The notes under the pieces were generated by a model. The model did no database searches and was not told where the DNA came from. It was given only the letters and a program-made list of their open reading frames with translations. 64,000 nt of DNA from Pseudomonas monteilii NBRC 103158 = DSM 14164 (GTDB taxonomy: Bacteria; Pseudomonadota; Gammaproteobacteria; Pseudomonadales; Pseudomonadaceae): NCBI RefSeq assembly GCF_000730605.1, contig NZ_BBIS01000022.1, positions 51,418-115,417 on the forward strand, given 5' to 3'. Below are positions 21,231 through 30,388 of the stretch, in pieces; the stretch's first letter is position 1, and each line of letters starts with the position of its first letter. The translations under genes were made by a program, and so were the position numbers.

Positions 21231-22221
21231 CTTTGCCGGGCGCCTCGGGCTTGGCCTGGCGGGCTTCGAAGCGGTCGTAGGCTTCGACAATGCGCTGCAC
21301 CAGTGGGTGACGAACCACATCTTTGGGTTGGAAGTGGGTAAAGCTGATACCCGGAACGTCTTTCAGCACCTCGATGACGTGCGCCAGGCCCGACTTGGTG
21401 CCACGCGGCAGGTCGACCTGGGTGATGTCGCCGGTGATCACCGCCGTGGAGCCGAAGCCGATGCGGGTGAGGAACATCTTCATCTGTTCCAGCGTGGTGT
21501 TCTGGCTTTCGTCGAGGATGATGAAGCTGTTGTTCAGGGTGCGGCCACGCATGTAGGCCAGCGGGGCGATCTCGATCACCTGGCGCTCGATCAGCTTGGC
21601 CACGTGTTCGAAGCCGAGCATTTCGTACAGGGCGTCGTACAGCGGGCGCAGGTACGGGTCGATCTTCTGCGCCAGGTCGCCGGGCAGGAAGCCGAGTTTT
21701 TCGCCCGCCTCGACCGCCGGGCGTACCAGCAGGATACGGCGTACCTGTTCACGCTCAAGCGCGTCCACGGCGCAGGCCACGGCCAGGTAGGTCTTGCCGG
21801 TACCGGCCGGGCCGATGCCGAAGTTGATGTCGTTGGCCAGGATTTCCTTCACGTAGCGCTGCTGGTTGAGCCCGCGCGGGCGAATGTTGCCCTTGCGCGT
21901 ACGCAGCGACACGCTGACCTCGTTGACGGCCGGGTTGTCGATGTTCTCGACGGCCGACTCCTGCAGGTACAGGTGTACGGTTTCCGGCGACAGGTCGGTG
22001 GCCTTGGTCTCGCGGTAGAGACGGCGCAGCAGCTGTTCGGCAGCGGAAGTGGTCTTGGGTTCGCCGATCAGTTCGAACTGATTGCCGCGGTTGCGGATTT
22101 CGATGGCCAGGCGCTGTTCGATCAGGCGCAGGTGCTCGTCGAACTGGCCGCACAGGTTGGCGAAACGGTGGGCCTCGAAGGGTTCGAGGATGAAACGATG
22201 GGGTTCTATGGGTGCGTTCAA
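21223..22221 (-). CDS. ybeZ: PhoH-like ATPase (YbeZ)
   Basis: A 332-residue P-loop ATPase that partners with YbeY in RNA metabolism. The Walker A is in [19 protein letters not shown] and the PhoH motif [18 protein letters not shown] follows, with the Walker B-like [11 protein letters not shown]. The N-terminal KH-like region ([25 protein letters not shown]) is typical of the YbeZ branch. The start is a TTG (reading [12 protein letters not shown]); no strong Shine-Dalgarno is seen. In most relatives miaB lies immediately upstream, but not here. Confidence 0.94.
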   Translation of the reverse strand: MNAPIEPHRFILEPFEAHRFANLCGQFDEHLRLIEQRLAIEIRNRGNQFELIGEPKTTSAAEQLLRRLYRETKATDLSPETVHLYLQESAVENIDNPAVNEVSVSLRTRKGNIRPRGLNQQRYVKEILANDINFGIGPAGTGKTYLAVACAVDALEREQVRRILLVRPAVEAGEKLGFLPGDLAQKIDPYLRPLYDALYEMLGFEHVAKLIERQVIEIAPLAYMRGRTLNNSFIILDESQNTTLEQMKMFLTRIGFGSTAVITGDITQVDLPRGTKSGLAHVIEVLKDVPGISFTHFQPKDVVRHPLVQRIVEAYDRFEARQAKPEAPGKDA

Positions 22222-22397
22222 GGTCGTTTTTAGCCGCTCGACGGCAATGGATGTGAACTCAAGAATAACCCTTGAATGGCAGTGGCGAAAGCACTGAAAC
22301 GTTCAACGGTATGTAGGGCCGTTACAGCCGACACAGATCAGCAAACCTGTCTGCTATGATGCCCGCCTTTTCTTACGCATGTGTTATCCCGCCGAAC

Positions 22398-22724
22398 ATG
22401 AGCAAACGCGAACCTGCCATCTATAAAGTGATCTTCCTCAACCAGGGGCAGGTCTTCGAGATGTATGCCAAGCAGATCTACCAGAGCGACCTGTGGGGCT
22501 TTCTGGAAATCGAGGAGTTCGTGTTCGGCGAGCGCTCGCAACTGGTGGTGGACCCGAGTGAGGAAAAGCTCAAGAGCCAGTTCGAAGGGGTAGTCCGCAG
22601 TTTTGTGCCGATGCACTCGATCGTGCGCATCGATGAGGTGGAGCGCCTGGGCACGGCCAAGATCAGCGAAGCCAAGGGCGGCGGCAATGTCATGCCGTTC
22701 CCGATGCCGATGCCGGAAAGGTAA
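22398..22724 (+). CDS. DUF1820 family protein
   Basis: A 108-residue soluble protein: VIFLNQGQVFEMYAKQIYQS, LWGFLEIEEFVFGE and VPMHSIVRIDEVER are the DUF1820 pattern seen across Pseudomonas and related genera. The function is unknown. The ATG at 22398 is used; an upstream Met at 22356 would fall in the promoter. A TATGAT -10-like hexamer at 22355-22360 lies at the right distance. It is divergent from phoH and convergent with the Sel1-repeat gene. Confidence 0.85.
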   Translation: MSKREPAIYKVIFLNQGQVFEMYAKQIYQSDLWGFLEIEEFVFGERSQLVVDPSEEKLKSQFEGVVRSFVPMHSIVRIDEVERLGTAKISEAKGGGNVMPFPMPMPER

Positions 22725-22727
22725 GCC

Positions 22728-23273
22728 TCAGGGGAGCGGCGAGAACGGCGTGCGCCCTTCGGCGTTCTGCAGTTCCAGCAGGTACTTGCGGAAGATCTGG
22801 CCGAGCACCTGAGTGGCGTGCTCAAGCTCGTCGCGGGGCATTTGCTCGGTCACTTCGTCGGCCATGTCCAGCGCATCTTCTGCGCCGTTGACGGCGGCCA
22901 TCTTCAGCAGGATGTAGGCCTGCACGTTGTTGGCCTTGACCCCTTCGCCATGGAAGAACATGGCCCCCAGGCGGTACTGCGCGTCGGCGTGGCCTTGCAG
23001 CGAGGCCTTCTGAAACCAGTCCAGGGCTTTGTCGAGGTTTTTCGGCGTTTGCGTGTAGAAGTACTCGCCCAGTTCGAATTGCGCCTGGGCATCCCCTGCG
23101 GTTGCCGTCTGCTCGCAGGCCTTGAGGGCGTTTGCCAGGTCTTCAGGCTGAACGTTCAAGGTGCAGCGGCCCGTCGCCGGAATGAGCAACGAGTTACCGC
23201 CCTCCGCCAGGGCCAGCAGGGGCTGAAGAAGCAACAGGCAGCCCAGGGTCAGGGCGCGGCCGGTGCGGTTCAT
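22728..23273 (-). CDS. Sel1-like repeat (TPR) exported protein
   Basis: A 181-residue protein with a signal peptide (LGCLLLLQPLLALAE) and Sel1/TPR repeats in the middle: AGDAQAQFELGEYFYTQ, NLDKALDWFQKASLQGHADAQYRLGAMFFHGEGV and QAYILLKMAAVNGAEDA. Such proteins usually mediate protein contacts in the periplasm; the partner is unknown. The ATG at 23273 is preferred over a longer frame that would run into a REP element. It is convergent with the DUF1820 gene at only 3 bases. Confidence 0.82.
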   Translation of the reverse strand: MNRTGRALTLGCLLLLQPLLALAEGGNSLLIPATGRCTLNVQPEDLANALKACEQTATAGDAQAQFELGEYFYTQTPKNLDKALDWFQKASLQGHADAQYRLGAMFFHGEGVKANNVQAYILLKMAAVNGAEDALDMADEVTEQMPRDELEHATQVLGQIFRKYLLELQNAEGRTPFSPLP

Positions 23274-23413
23274 GGGGATCGACTTACCTCTGCAAAGCTG
23301 CGGCCAATGTCTCTGGTGGCACATTATGGGATAAGCAGCGCCAACCTTACAAAGTTTTACTCGAATTTCTGCTTGGTTGGGGAAGTCAGCTGATTGTGCG
23401 GGGGTAATTATTT

Positions 23414-23480
23414 CCTGTGCCGGCCTCTTTGCGGGCAAGTCGGGGCGCCGAACCGCCGCTCCCACCGAGGCCGGTGCAGG
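23414..23480. repeat. Large REP-type stem-loop
   Basis: Outer arms CCTGTGCCGGCCTC (23414-23427) and GAGGCCGGTGCAGG (23467-23480) are perfect apart from one mispair and enclose a diverged 39-base middle. This is a REP pair with an altered centre, lying just after the hemL stop. Confidence 0.75.
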
Positions 23481-23487
23481 CTAACCA

Positions 23488-24771
23488 TTATTTCAGGGCT
23501 GCGAAGGCCTTTTCAGCCGCATCCAGGGTGATCTGCAACTCTTTGTCGCCATGGGCGATGGAGGTGAAGCCTGCCTCGAATGCGCTTGGTGCCAGGTACA
23601 CGCCACCGTCCAGCATCAAATGGAAGAAGCGCTTGAAGCGCTCGGCATCGCTGGCCATCACGTCTTCGAAGGTGACGATGTCGTCGGCACCGCTGAAGTA
23701 CAGGCCGAACATGGCGCCGGCCTGGGTGGTGACGAACGGTATGCCCGCGGCATCGGCGCGCTGTTGCAGGCCGTCGAGCATGCGGCTGGTGTAGTCGGTC
23801 AGCTCGGCGTGGAAGCCCGGACGGCTGATCAGCTTCAGCGTGGTCAGGCCGGCGGCCATGGCCAGCGGGTTGCCCGACAGGGTGCCGGCCTGGTAGACCG
23901 GGCCGAGCGGGGCGATGCAGCCCATGATTTCACGCTTGCCACCGAAGCAGCCGACCGGCATGCCGCCACCGACGATCTTGCCGAAGGTGGACAGGTCCGG
24001 CTTGATGCCGTAGTGGCCCTGGGCGCCGCCCAGGGAAACGCGGAAGCCGGTCATCACTTCGTCGAAGATCAGTACCACGCCGTGCTTGTCGCACTGCTCG
24101 CGCAGGCCTTCGAGGAAGCCCGGTGCCGGCGGTACGCAGTTCATGTTGCCGGCCACCGGCTCGACGATGATGCAGGCCACGGTCTGGCCGACGTCGGCCA
24201 GGGTCTTCTCGACGGCGGCGATGTCGTTGAACGGCAGGGTCAGGGTGTGCTTGGCGAAGTCAGCCGGTACGCCCGCCGAGCTTGGCACGCCCTGGGTCAG
24301 CAGGCCGGAACCGGCTTTTACCAGCAGGCTGTCGGAGTGGCCGTGGTAGCAGCCTTCGAACTTGATGATGGCATCACGGCCGGTGTAGCCACGGGCCAGG
24401 CGGATGGCGCTCATGGTGGCTTCGGTGCCCGAGCTGACCATGCGCACCATTTCCATGGACGGCACCAGCGAGCAGACCAGGTCGGCCATGTCGGTTTCCA
24501 TGGCGGTCGGTGCGCCATAGGACAGGCCGTGCTCCAGCTGCTTGCGCACCGAGTTCAGCACGTCCGGGTGGCCGTGGCCGAGGATCATCGGGCCCCAGGA
24601 ACCGACATAGTCGACGTAGCGCTTGTCGTCCTCGTCAACAACGTAGGCGCCTTCGGCATGCTTGAAGAACAGCGGCGTGCCGCCCACGCTTTTGAAAGCG
24701 CGCACTGGCGAGTTGACGCCACCGGGGATGTGCTTCTGGGCTTTGGCGAACAGGTCTTCGGAACGGGACAT
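23488..24771 (-). CDS. hemL: Glutamate-1-semialdehyde 2,1-aminomutase
   Basis: HemL makes 5-aminolevulinate for haem by the C5 pathway using PLP. The start at 24771 ([18 protein letters not shown]) gives 427 residues. Family features: [26 protein letters not shown], the PLP region [12 protein letters not shown] and the PLP Lys in [15 protein letters not shown]. It is followed on the same strand by nothing close; thiE and thiD lie just upstream in the same direction. Confidence 0.96.
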   Translation of the reverse strand: MSRSEDLFAKAQKHIPGGVNSPVRAFKSVGGTPLFFKHAEGAYVVDEDDKRYVDYVGSWGPMILGHGHPDVLNSVRKQLEHGLSYGAPTAMETDMADLVCSLVPSMEMVRMVSSGTEATMSAIRLARGYTGRDAIIKFEGCYHGHSDSLLVKAGSGLLTQGVPSSAGVPADFAKHTLTLPFNDIAAVEKTLADVGQTVACIIVEPVAGNMNCVPPAPGFLEGLREQCDKHGVVLIFDEVMTGFRVSLGGAQGHYGIKPDLSTFGKIVGGGMPVGCFGGKREIMGCIAPLGPVYQAGTLSGNPLAMAAGLTTLKLISRPGFHAELTDYTSRMLDGLQQRADAAGIPFVTTQAGAMFGLYFSGADDIVTFEDVMASDAERFKRFFHLMLDGGVYLAPSAFEAGFTSIAHGDKELQITLDAAEKAFAALK

Positions 24772-24787
24772 GAAAGTTCTCTCGAAA

Positions 24788-25411
24788 TCAGGATGCGAAC
24801 AAGGCGTTGAAGGCGCGGGCGCGGCGGGTAACTTCCTGCGCGCTGTCGGCACCGAACAGGCCGTGGATCACCGCCAGCAGGTCGGCGCCGTGGGCGACCA
24901 GCGGGGCGGCGTTGTCGAGGGTGATGCCGCCGATCACCGCGATCGGCAGTTTCACCTGGGCGCGTGCCTGCTCCAGCAGTTGGACGTTGGCAGCGGGCGC
25001 ACCCGGCTTGGTGACGGAATTGAAGAAGCGGCCGAAGGCCACGTAGCTGGCCCCTTCGCTGGCGGCCTGGGCGGCCAGGTCGAGGCTGGCGTGGCAGGTG
25101 GAGCCGATGATTGCGCGGCGGCCGAGCAGGGCACGGGCCGGGGTCAGCGGGCCATCGGTCTGCCCCAGGTGTACGCCGACGCCCAGGCGTGCGGCCAGTT
25201 CGGCGTCGTCGTTGATGAGCAGTTGAGTGCCGTAGCGCTCGCAGAGCTTCATCAGCCCTTCGGCTTCGCGCAGGCGGCGCGCTGCATCGTCGCTTTTGTC
25301 GCGGTACTGCAGCAGGCACACGCCGCCTTCCAGTGCCGCCTCGACATGGGACAGGAAACGGCCGGCGAGCAGCTGGCTGTCGGTGATGGCGTACAGACCG
25401 CGTAGCTTCAT
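24788..25411 (-). CDS. thiE: Thiamine-phosphate synthase
   Basis: ThiE joins the pyrimidine and thiazole phosphates to thiamine phosphate. From the ATG at 25411 ([15 protein letters not shown]) the protein has 207 residues with [57 protein letters not shown] and the phosphate-binding [12 protein letters not shown]. It sits between thiD and hemL with short gaps, consistent with one operon. Confidence 0.95.
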   Translation of the reverse strand: MKLRGLYAITDSQLLAGRFLSHVEAALEGGVCLLQYRDKSDDAARRLREAEGLMKLCERYGTQLLINDDAELAARLGVGVHLGQTDGPLTPARALLGRRAIIGSTCHASLDLAAQAASEGASYVAFGRFFNSVTKPGAPAANVQLLEQARAQVKLPIAVIGGITLDNAAPLVAHGADLLAVIHGLFGADSAQEVTRRARAFNALFAS

Positions 25412-25424
25412 GGAAGGCCTCGTA

Positions 25425-26222
25425 TCAGGAGCAGAAGTCCAGGGGCAGGCGGCGCGGCACGTACTGGCCTTTGCCCAGCTGTTCGGCGTCACGCAGGGTG
25501 CGCCAGGTGTAGTCCAGTGCGCTGCGTACGGCGCTTTCCAGTTGCTCGCCAAGGGCCAGGCGGCCGGCCAGCGCGCTGGCCAGGGTACAGCCCGAGCCGT
25601 GATAGCTGCCCGGCAGGCGCTGGCAGGTCCAGGTGTGGTGCTTGCCGTCCTGGGTGTACAGGCGGTTGTGGATTTCGTCTTCGTCGCCGTGACCGCCGGT
25701 AATCAGCAGGTGTCTACAGAACGGCAAGAGTTTCTCGGCACACTCGTCGGCGGTGCCTTCGGGCAGTTCGGCGAGGATGCGTGCCTCAGGCAGGTTTGGC
25801 GTGGCGATGGTCGCCAGTGGCAGCAGGCGCTCGCGCAGGGCGTAGCCCACTTCGTCCTTGCCCAGGCGGCCACCGCCGCCGGCACGCAGCACCGGGTCGC
25901 ACACCAGCGGCAGGTGTGGATGGGCAGCCAGCAGCTCGGCCACGGTGTCGACCATCTCGATCGAGCCGAGCATGCCCAGCTTGACGGCGGCCACCGTGGA
26001 GTCGGCCAGCACGGCATTGGCCTGGGCCAGTACCCACTCGCGGTCGAGCACGCGGAAGTCGGAAACGTTGACGGTATCCTGCACGGTCAGGGCGGTCACG
26101 GCGGGCGCAGCGTGACAGCCTTGGGCGATCAGGGCTTCGATATCTGCCTGCAAGCCGGCGCCGCCACTTGGGTCGTGGCCGGAGAGACAGAGGACAACGG
26201 GGCGGGAGCTGTAGGTATTCAT
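25425..26222 (-). CDS. thiD: Hydroxymethylpyrimidine/phosphomethylpyrimidine kinase
   Basis: ThiD phosphorylates HMP twice for thiamine synthesis. The ATG at 26222 ([21 protein letters not shown]) gives 265 residues. Ribokinase-fold motifs are [19 protein letters not shown] at the N-terminus and the anion-hole [12 protein letters not shown] near the C-terminus. First gene of the thiD-thiE-hemL group; the 265-base gap to the divergent sensor-kinase gene holds the promoters and is AT-rich. Confidence 0.94.
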   Translation of the reverse strand: MNTYSSRPVVLCLSGHDPSGGAGLQADIEALIAQGCHAAPAVTALTVQDTVNVSDFRVLDREWVLAQANAVLADSTVAAVKLGMLGSIEMVDTVAELLAAHPHLPLVCDPVLRAGGGGRLGKDEVGYALRERLLPLATIATPNLPEARILAELPEGTADECAEKLLPFCRHLLITGGHGDEDEIHNRLYTQDGKHHTWTCQRLPGSYHGSGCTLASALAGRLALGEQLESAVRSALDYTWRTLRDAEQLGKGQYVPRRLPLDFCS

Positions 26223-26487
26223 GGTCGGCGAGCTTACCACCAAACCTGTTTGGGCGGATCGTCCGACAAACGAGTTTTGTTGATCGAACGGTCAGAATTA
26301 TTTGTTTAGATCTTTTGAAAGCATTGATTTAGAGCCTTTTCTTTGATTTTTGATATGGCCGATTGCCAGGCTGCGAAGCTATGCTAGAGTGCTCGGATAA
26401 CTCGACAAACGGGTTCTGCAGGATCACGTCGTCTCAAACGGATGGGAGGCAACCGCGACGCGACCGAGCAGGCCATGCTGGGGCTGT

Positions 26488-28476
26488 ATGCGCTATTTGC
26501 TGATTGTGCTTCTGGGCTTGCTGCCCGTGCTGGCTGGAGCGGTCGATTTCGACAGCGCTACGCAGCACCTTCCATTGGGCAAGGCCATGCAGGTGTATGA
26601 AGACCTCGATGGCAGCGCCAGCATCGCCCAGGTCAGTGCCCCCGGGTTTGCCAAACATTTCCGCCCCCACGATAAAGACGTGCTGAATGCCGGTTACTCC
26701 ACCTCGGTGTTCTGGCTCAAGGTCGAGCTGCGCCCGGTTGCCGCGCCCGGCGCTGCCCCACGGCAGTGGCTACTGGAGCTGGCTTACCCGCCGCTGGACC
26801 ACCTGGAGCTGTATTTGCCTGATAGCGGCGGTGTCTACCGCCTGGCGCAGCGCACCGGCGATGCCTTGCCCTACGACAGCCGGCAGATCCGGCAGAACAA
26901 CTACCTGTTCGAACTGCAGTTGCCGCCAGGCGAGGTGACTACTGCCTACCTGCGCCTGCACAGCCAGGGCTCGGTGCAGGCACCGCTGGCGCTGTGGTCC
27001 CCTGAAGCCTACATGGAAGAGCAGCCCACGCGCCTGTATGTGCTGGGGATGATCTACGGCGTGTTGTTGGTGATGCTGGTGTACAACCTGTTCATCTACC
27101 TCAGTGTGCGGGACGTCAGCTACCTCTATTACATCCTGTACATCGCCTCGTTCGGTTTCTATCAGGTGTCGGTGAACGGTGCGGGTGTCGCTTATTTCTG
27201 GCCGGACAGCCCCTGGTGGGCGAATGCCTCGACACCACTGTTCATCGGTGCGGCAGGCTTGTTCGGTTGCCAGTTTGCCCGGCATTTCCTGCAATTGGGC
27301 AACATCAGCCGCGGCTTTGACCGTTTGCTGCAAGTGCTGATGCTGGCTGGCGCGCTGGTCATGGTAATGGCGGTGAGCGTGCCCTATGGCATTGCCCTGC
27401 GCATGGCCACGCTGCTGGCCTTGCTGTTTACCGTGAGCATCTTCAGTGCGGGGCTGTACGCCTGGTGGCGGGGCTTGCGCGTGGCGCGCTGGTTCATCAT
27501 CGCCTGGACGGCCTTCCTGCTCGGCGGCCTGGTCAACACCCTGATGGTGCTGGGCTACCTGCCGAACCTGTTCATCACCATGTATGCCAGCCAGCTGGGT
27601 TCGGCGCTGGAGGTGGCACTGCTGTCGCTGGCGCTGGCCGACCGCATCAACAGCCTGCGCGAGCAGCAGGCGCAAACCTTGCGCGAATCCGGACGCACGC
27701 TGGAGCAGTTGAACCTGCAACTGGCCAGAAGCAACCGGTTGAAGGATGAGTTTCTGGCCAGTGTGACCCACGAACTGCGCACCCCGATGAATGGCGTGAT
27801 CGGTTCGCTGGAACTGATGCACACCCTGCCGATGGAGGCCGAGATGGCCCAGTATCACCGCACGGCGGTGGGGTCTGCGCAGGGGATGATGGACATGGTC
27901 GATGCCATTCTCACCTTGTCTGAATTGCAGGCCGGCCGCCTACGTGCGCAGCCGGCGCCGTTCAGCCTGCGCACGCTGTTGCAGGGTTTGCGCGCCGGTT
28001 ATGCCGGGCAGGCCTTGGGCAAGGGCTTGTACCTGAGCCTGGATATCCCGGCTGACCTGCCGGATGCGCTGGAGGGCGATGGAGAGAAATTGGCCCGCTG
28101 CCTTGGCTGTCTGGTGGAGAACGGGTTGAAGTTCACCCACCAGGGCGGGGTGATGATCCAGGTGCGCGGGCGCCGGGTAGGGCCGGGGGATCTGGCGTTG
28201 ACCTTTACGGTCAGTGACAGCGGGATTGGTTTTGATGACCTTGAGCAGTCGACCCTGTACCAGCGGTTCTTCCAGGTGGATGGGTCGATGACCCGGCGCT
28301 ATGGCGGGTTGGGGATTGGCTTGTCGATCTGCCGGCAGATGGGGGAATTGCTGGGCGCGCGGTTGGCGCATGAGTCGACGCGTGGGTTGGGGAGCCGGTT
28401 CGAGTTGAGCTTGAACATGGCGATTTCGCAGGTGCAGATGAGCCCGAGCATCCTGCAGGCGCGGCGTTCGCTTTGA
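26488..28476 (+). CDS. ladS: LadS-like 7TMR-DISM sensor histidine kinase without receiver
   Basis: A 662-residue kinase: signal peptide (residues 1-17), periplasmic 7TMR-DISMED2 sensor (about 30-165), seven membrane helices (about 185-390), HisKA with phospho-accepting His near 428 (ASVTHELRTPMNGVIGS), and HATPase (LVENGLKFTH, VSDSGIGF, YGGLGIGLSICRQ). The place next to thiD-thiE-hemL is that of ladS in P. aeruginosa, whose product promotes biofilm traits through the GacS/RsmA pathway. That protein also has a C-terminal receiver, which is absent here; the frame ends soon after the ATPase. The orthology is inferred from position and architecture. Confidence 0.8.
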   Translation: MRYLLIVLLGLLPVLAGAVDFDSATQHLPLGKAMQVYEDLDGSASIAQVSAPGFAKHFRPHDKDVLNAGYSTSVFWLKVELRPVAAPGAAPRQWLLELAYPPLDHLELYLPDSGGVYRLAQRTGDALPYDSRQIRQNNYLFELQLPPGEVTTAYLRLHSQGSVQAPLALWSPEAYMEEQPTRLYVLGMIYGVLLVMLVYNLFIYLSVRDVSYLYYILYIASFGFYQVSVNGAGVAYFWPDSPWWANASTPLFIGAAGLFGCQFARHFLQLGNISRGFDRLLQVLMLAGALVMVMAVSVPYGIALRMATLLALLFTVSIFSAGLYAWWRGLRVARWFIIAWTAFLLGGLVNTLMVLGYLPNLFITMYASQLGSALEVALLSLALADRINSLREQQAQTLRESGRTLEQLNLQLARSNRLKDEFLASVTHELRTPMNGVIGSLELMHTLPMEAEMAQYHRTAVGSAQGMMDMVDAILTLSELQAGRLRAQPAPFSLRTLLQGLRAGYAGQALGKGLYLSLDIPADLPDALEGDGEKLARCLGCLVENGLKFTHQGGVMIQVRGRRVGPGDLALTFTVSDSGIGFDDLEQSTLYQRFFQVDGSMTRRYGGLGIGLSICRQMGELLGARLAHESTRGLGSRFELSLNMAISQVQMSPSILQARRSL

Positions 28477-28630
28477 AGGTGTGGGATTGGGGCAGGGCGG
28501 ACACCTGTCAGCCCTGACACATCCTCAAATCATGCCCCCACCCCACGTTTCGTCATTAATGCCCCTTTGACTCCCCCGCAACCAGTGCTTCACTGGGTCT
28601 CTCAAGCCTACCCGGATCCAGGAGCCCCCG

Positions 28631-30283
28631 ATGAACCTGCACCAGTACGCTGAAACCCACGAAGTCACCAACCAGCCTCCGCCCCTCGACGGCGTCAACC
28701 TCTACCGCCTCGACCTGCCGCTGCAGGAATGGTCCCGGCGTTTCGGCGCAGGCTGGGCCGAGTTGCGGATCGACGCCTACGGTGCCCTGGCTGGCGGCCC
28801 GCTGATGCAGGCCGGTTTCCTGGCCAACGCACACAAACCCGAATTCGTCAGCCACGACCGCTATGGTCATCGCATCGACCTGGTCGAGTTCCACCCCGCC
28901 TACCACGAGCTGATGCGCACCGCCGTCGAACACGGCCTGCCTTCTTTGCCCTGGGCCGAGCCCCGTGCTGGCGCCCATGTGGCACGGGCTTCCATGACCT
29001 ACCTGCACAGCCAGGCCGAGGCCGGGACCGGCTGCCCGCTGACCATGACCTTCGCCGCCGTGCCGGCGTTGCGCCTGCAACCCGAGCTGGCCGAGTACTG
29101 GCTGCCGAAAATCCTGGCTTGCGAATATGACCCTCGCAACATCGGCGACCGGCACAAGGCCGGGGTTACCCTGGGCATGGCCATGACCGAGAAGCAGGGC
29201 GGCACCGATGTGCGCGCCAATACCACGCGGGCCTATCCGGTGGGCGCAGCCGGCCCGGGTCAGGCCTACGAGCTGGTGGGGCACAAGTGGTTCTGCTCGG
29301 CGCCCATGTGTGATGCCTTCCTGACTTTGGCCCAGACCGAAAAGGGCCTGAGCTGCTTCCTGCTGCCGCGCCATCGGCCGGACGACAACCGCAACCAGTT
29401 CTATATCCAGCGGCTGAAGAACAAGCTGGGCAACAGCTCCAACGCCTCCAGCGAAGTGGAGTTCCGGGGGGCACTGGCGTGGATGATTGGCGAGGAAGGG
29501 CGGGGCGTGCCGACCATCATCGAGATGGTGGCCATGACCCGGTTCGACTGCATGGTCGGCTCCAGCGCCTTGATGCGCCAGGCGCTGACTCAGGCGGCTC
29601 ACCACTGCGCGCACCGCAAGGTCGGTGGCCGGGTATTGAACGAACAACCGCTGATGCAGAACGTGCTGGCCGACCTGGCGCTGGAAAGCGAGGCCGCGCT
29701 GGCCCTGAGCCTGCGCATGGGGCAGGCGCTGGAGCAGCTCGACGACCCGCAGCAGGCGCATTTCGCCCGGCTGGTCACGGCCGTAGGCAAGTACTGGATC
29801 TGCAAGCGAGCGCCGGCCATGGTCAACGAGGCAGCCGAATGCCTGGGCGGTGCGGGTTATGTGGAGGACAGCATCCTGCCGCGGCTGTACCGCGAAGCAC
29901 CGGTCAACTCGACCTGGGAAGGCTCGGGCAATGTGCAATGCCTGGATGTGTTGCGGGCGTTGTCCAAGGAGCCGGGCGTGCTGGACGCGTTGTTTGCCGA
30001 GTTGGGTGATGGGCATGGTGACCCACGGTTGGCCGCGCACATCGGTAGCCTCAAGGGGGCGTTTGCCGACACGGGCGACCTGCAGTACCGGGCGCGGCAG
30101 TTGACTGAGGACATTGCCCTGGCGTTGCAGGCCAAGCTGTTGCTGGAGGCAGGGAATGCGGTGGTGAGTGATGCCTTTATCGGTAGCCGGCTGGCGGGGA
30201 GCGGCCGGGTGTACGGAGCGTTACCACGGGGTGTAGATGTCGAGGCTCTGGTTACAAGGGCTACGCCCACCTGGCCGCTGTAG
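28631..30283 (+). CDS. AidB-like acyl-CoA dehydrogenase family flavoprotein
   Basis: A 550-residue protein matching AidB along its length: N-terminal HEVTNQPPPLDGVNLYRLD, MTFAAVPALRLQPELAEYW, GMAMTEKQGGTDVRANTTRA, KWFCSAPMCDAFLTLAQT, LKNKLGNSSNASSEVEF, MTRFDCMVGSSALMRQA and PVNSTWEGSGNVQCLDVLR. E. coli AidB binds FAD and DNA and is induced by alkylation damage; its in vivo reaction is unsettled. The start ATG at 28631 follows a GGAG. It appears monocistronic. Confidence 0.88.
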   Translation: MNLHQYAETHEVTNQPPPLDGVNLYRLDLPLQEWSRRFGAGWAELRIDAYGALAGGPLMQAGFLANAHKPEFVSHDRYGHRIDLVEFHPAYHELMRTAVEHGLPSLPWAEPRAGAHVARASMTYLHSQAEAGTGCPLTMTFAAVPALRLQPELAEYWLPKILACEYDPRNIGDRHKAGVTLGMAMTEKQGGTDVRANTTRAYPVGAAGPGQAYELVGHKWFCSAPMCDAFLTLAQTEKGLSCFLLPRHRPDDNRNQFYIQRLKNKLGNSSNASSEVEFRGALAWMIGEEGRGVPTIIEMVAMTRFDCMVGSSALMRQALTQAAHHCAHRKVGGRVLNEQPLMQNVLADLALESEAALALSLRMGQALEQLDDPQQAHFARLVTAVGKYWICKRAPAMVNEAAECLGGAGYVEDSILPRLYREAPVNSTWEGSGNVQCLDVLRALSKEPGVLDALFAELGDGHGDPRLAAHIGSLKGAFADTGDLQYRARQLTEDIALALQAKLLLEAGNAVVSDAFIGSRLAGSGRVYGALPRGVDVEALVTRATPTWPL

Positions 30284-30300
30284 GAGCGGACGTGCCCGCG
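30283..30300. repeat. Half REP element
   Basis: TAGGAGCGGACGTGCCCGCG at the aidB-like stop is a diverged single REP without its full second arm. It lies in the gap before amn. Confidence 0.45.
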
Positions 30301-30388
30301 AATGCATGCAACACCGATCAATGGGGATGTTTTTACCCAAGAAGGCAGGCAAGATGGTTCACATGCATGTCCAGACAGGAAGCACAGT

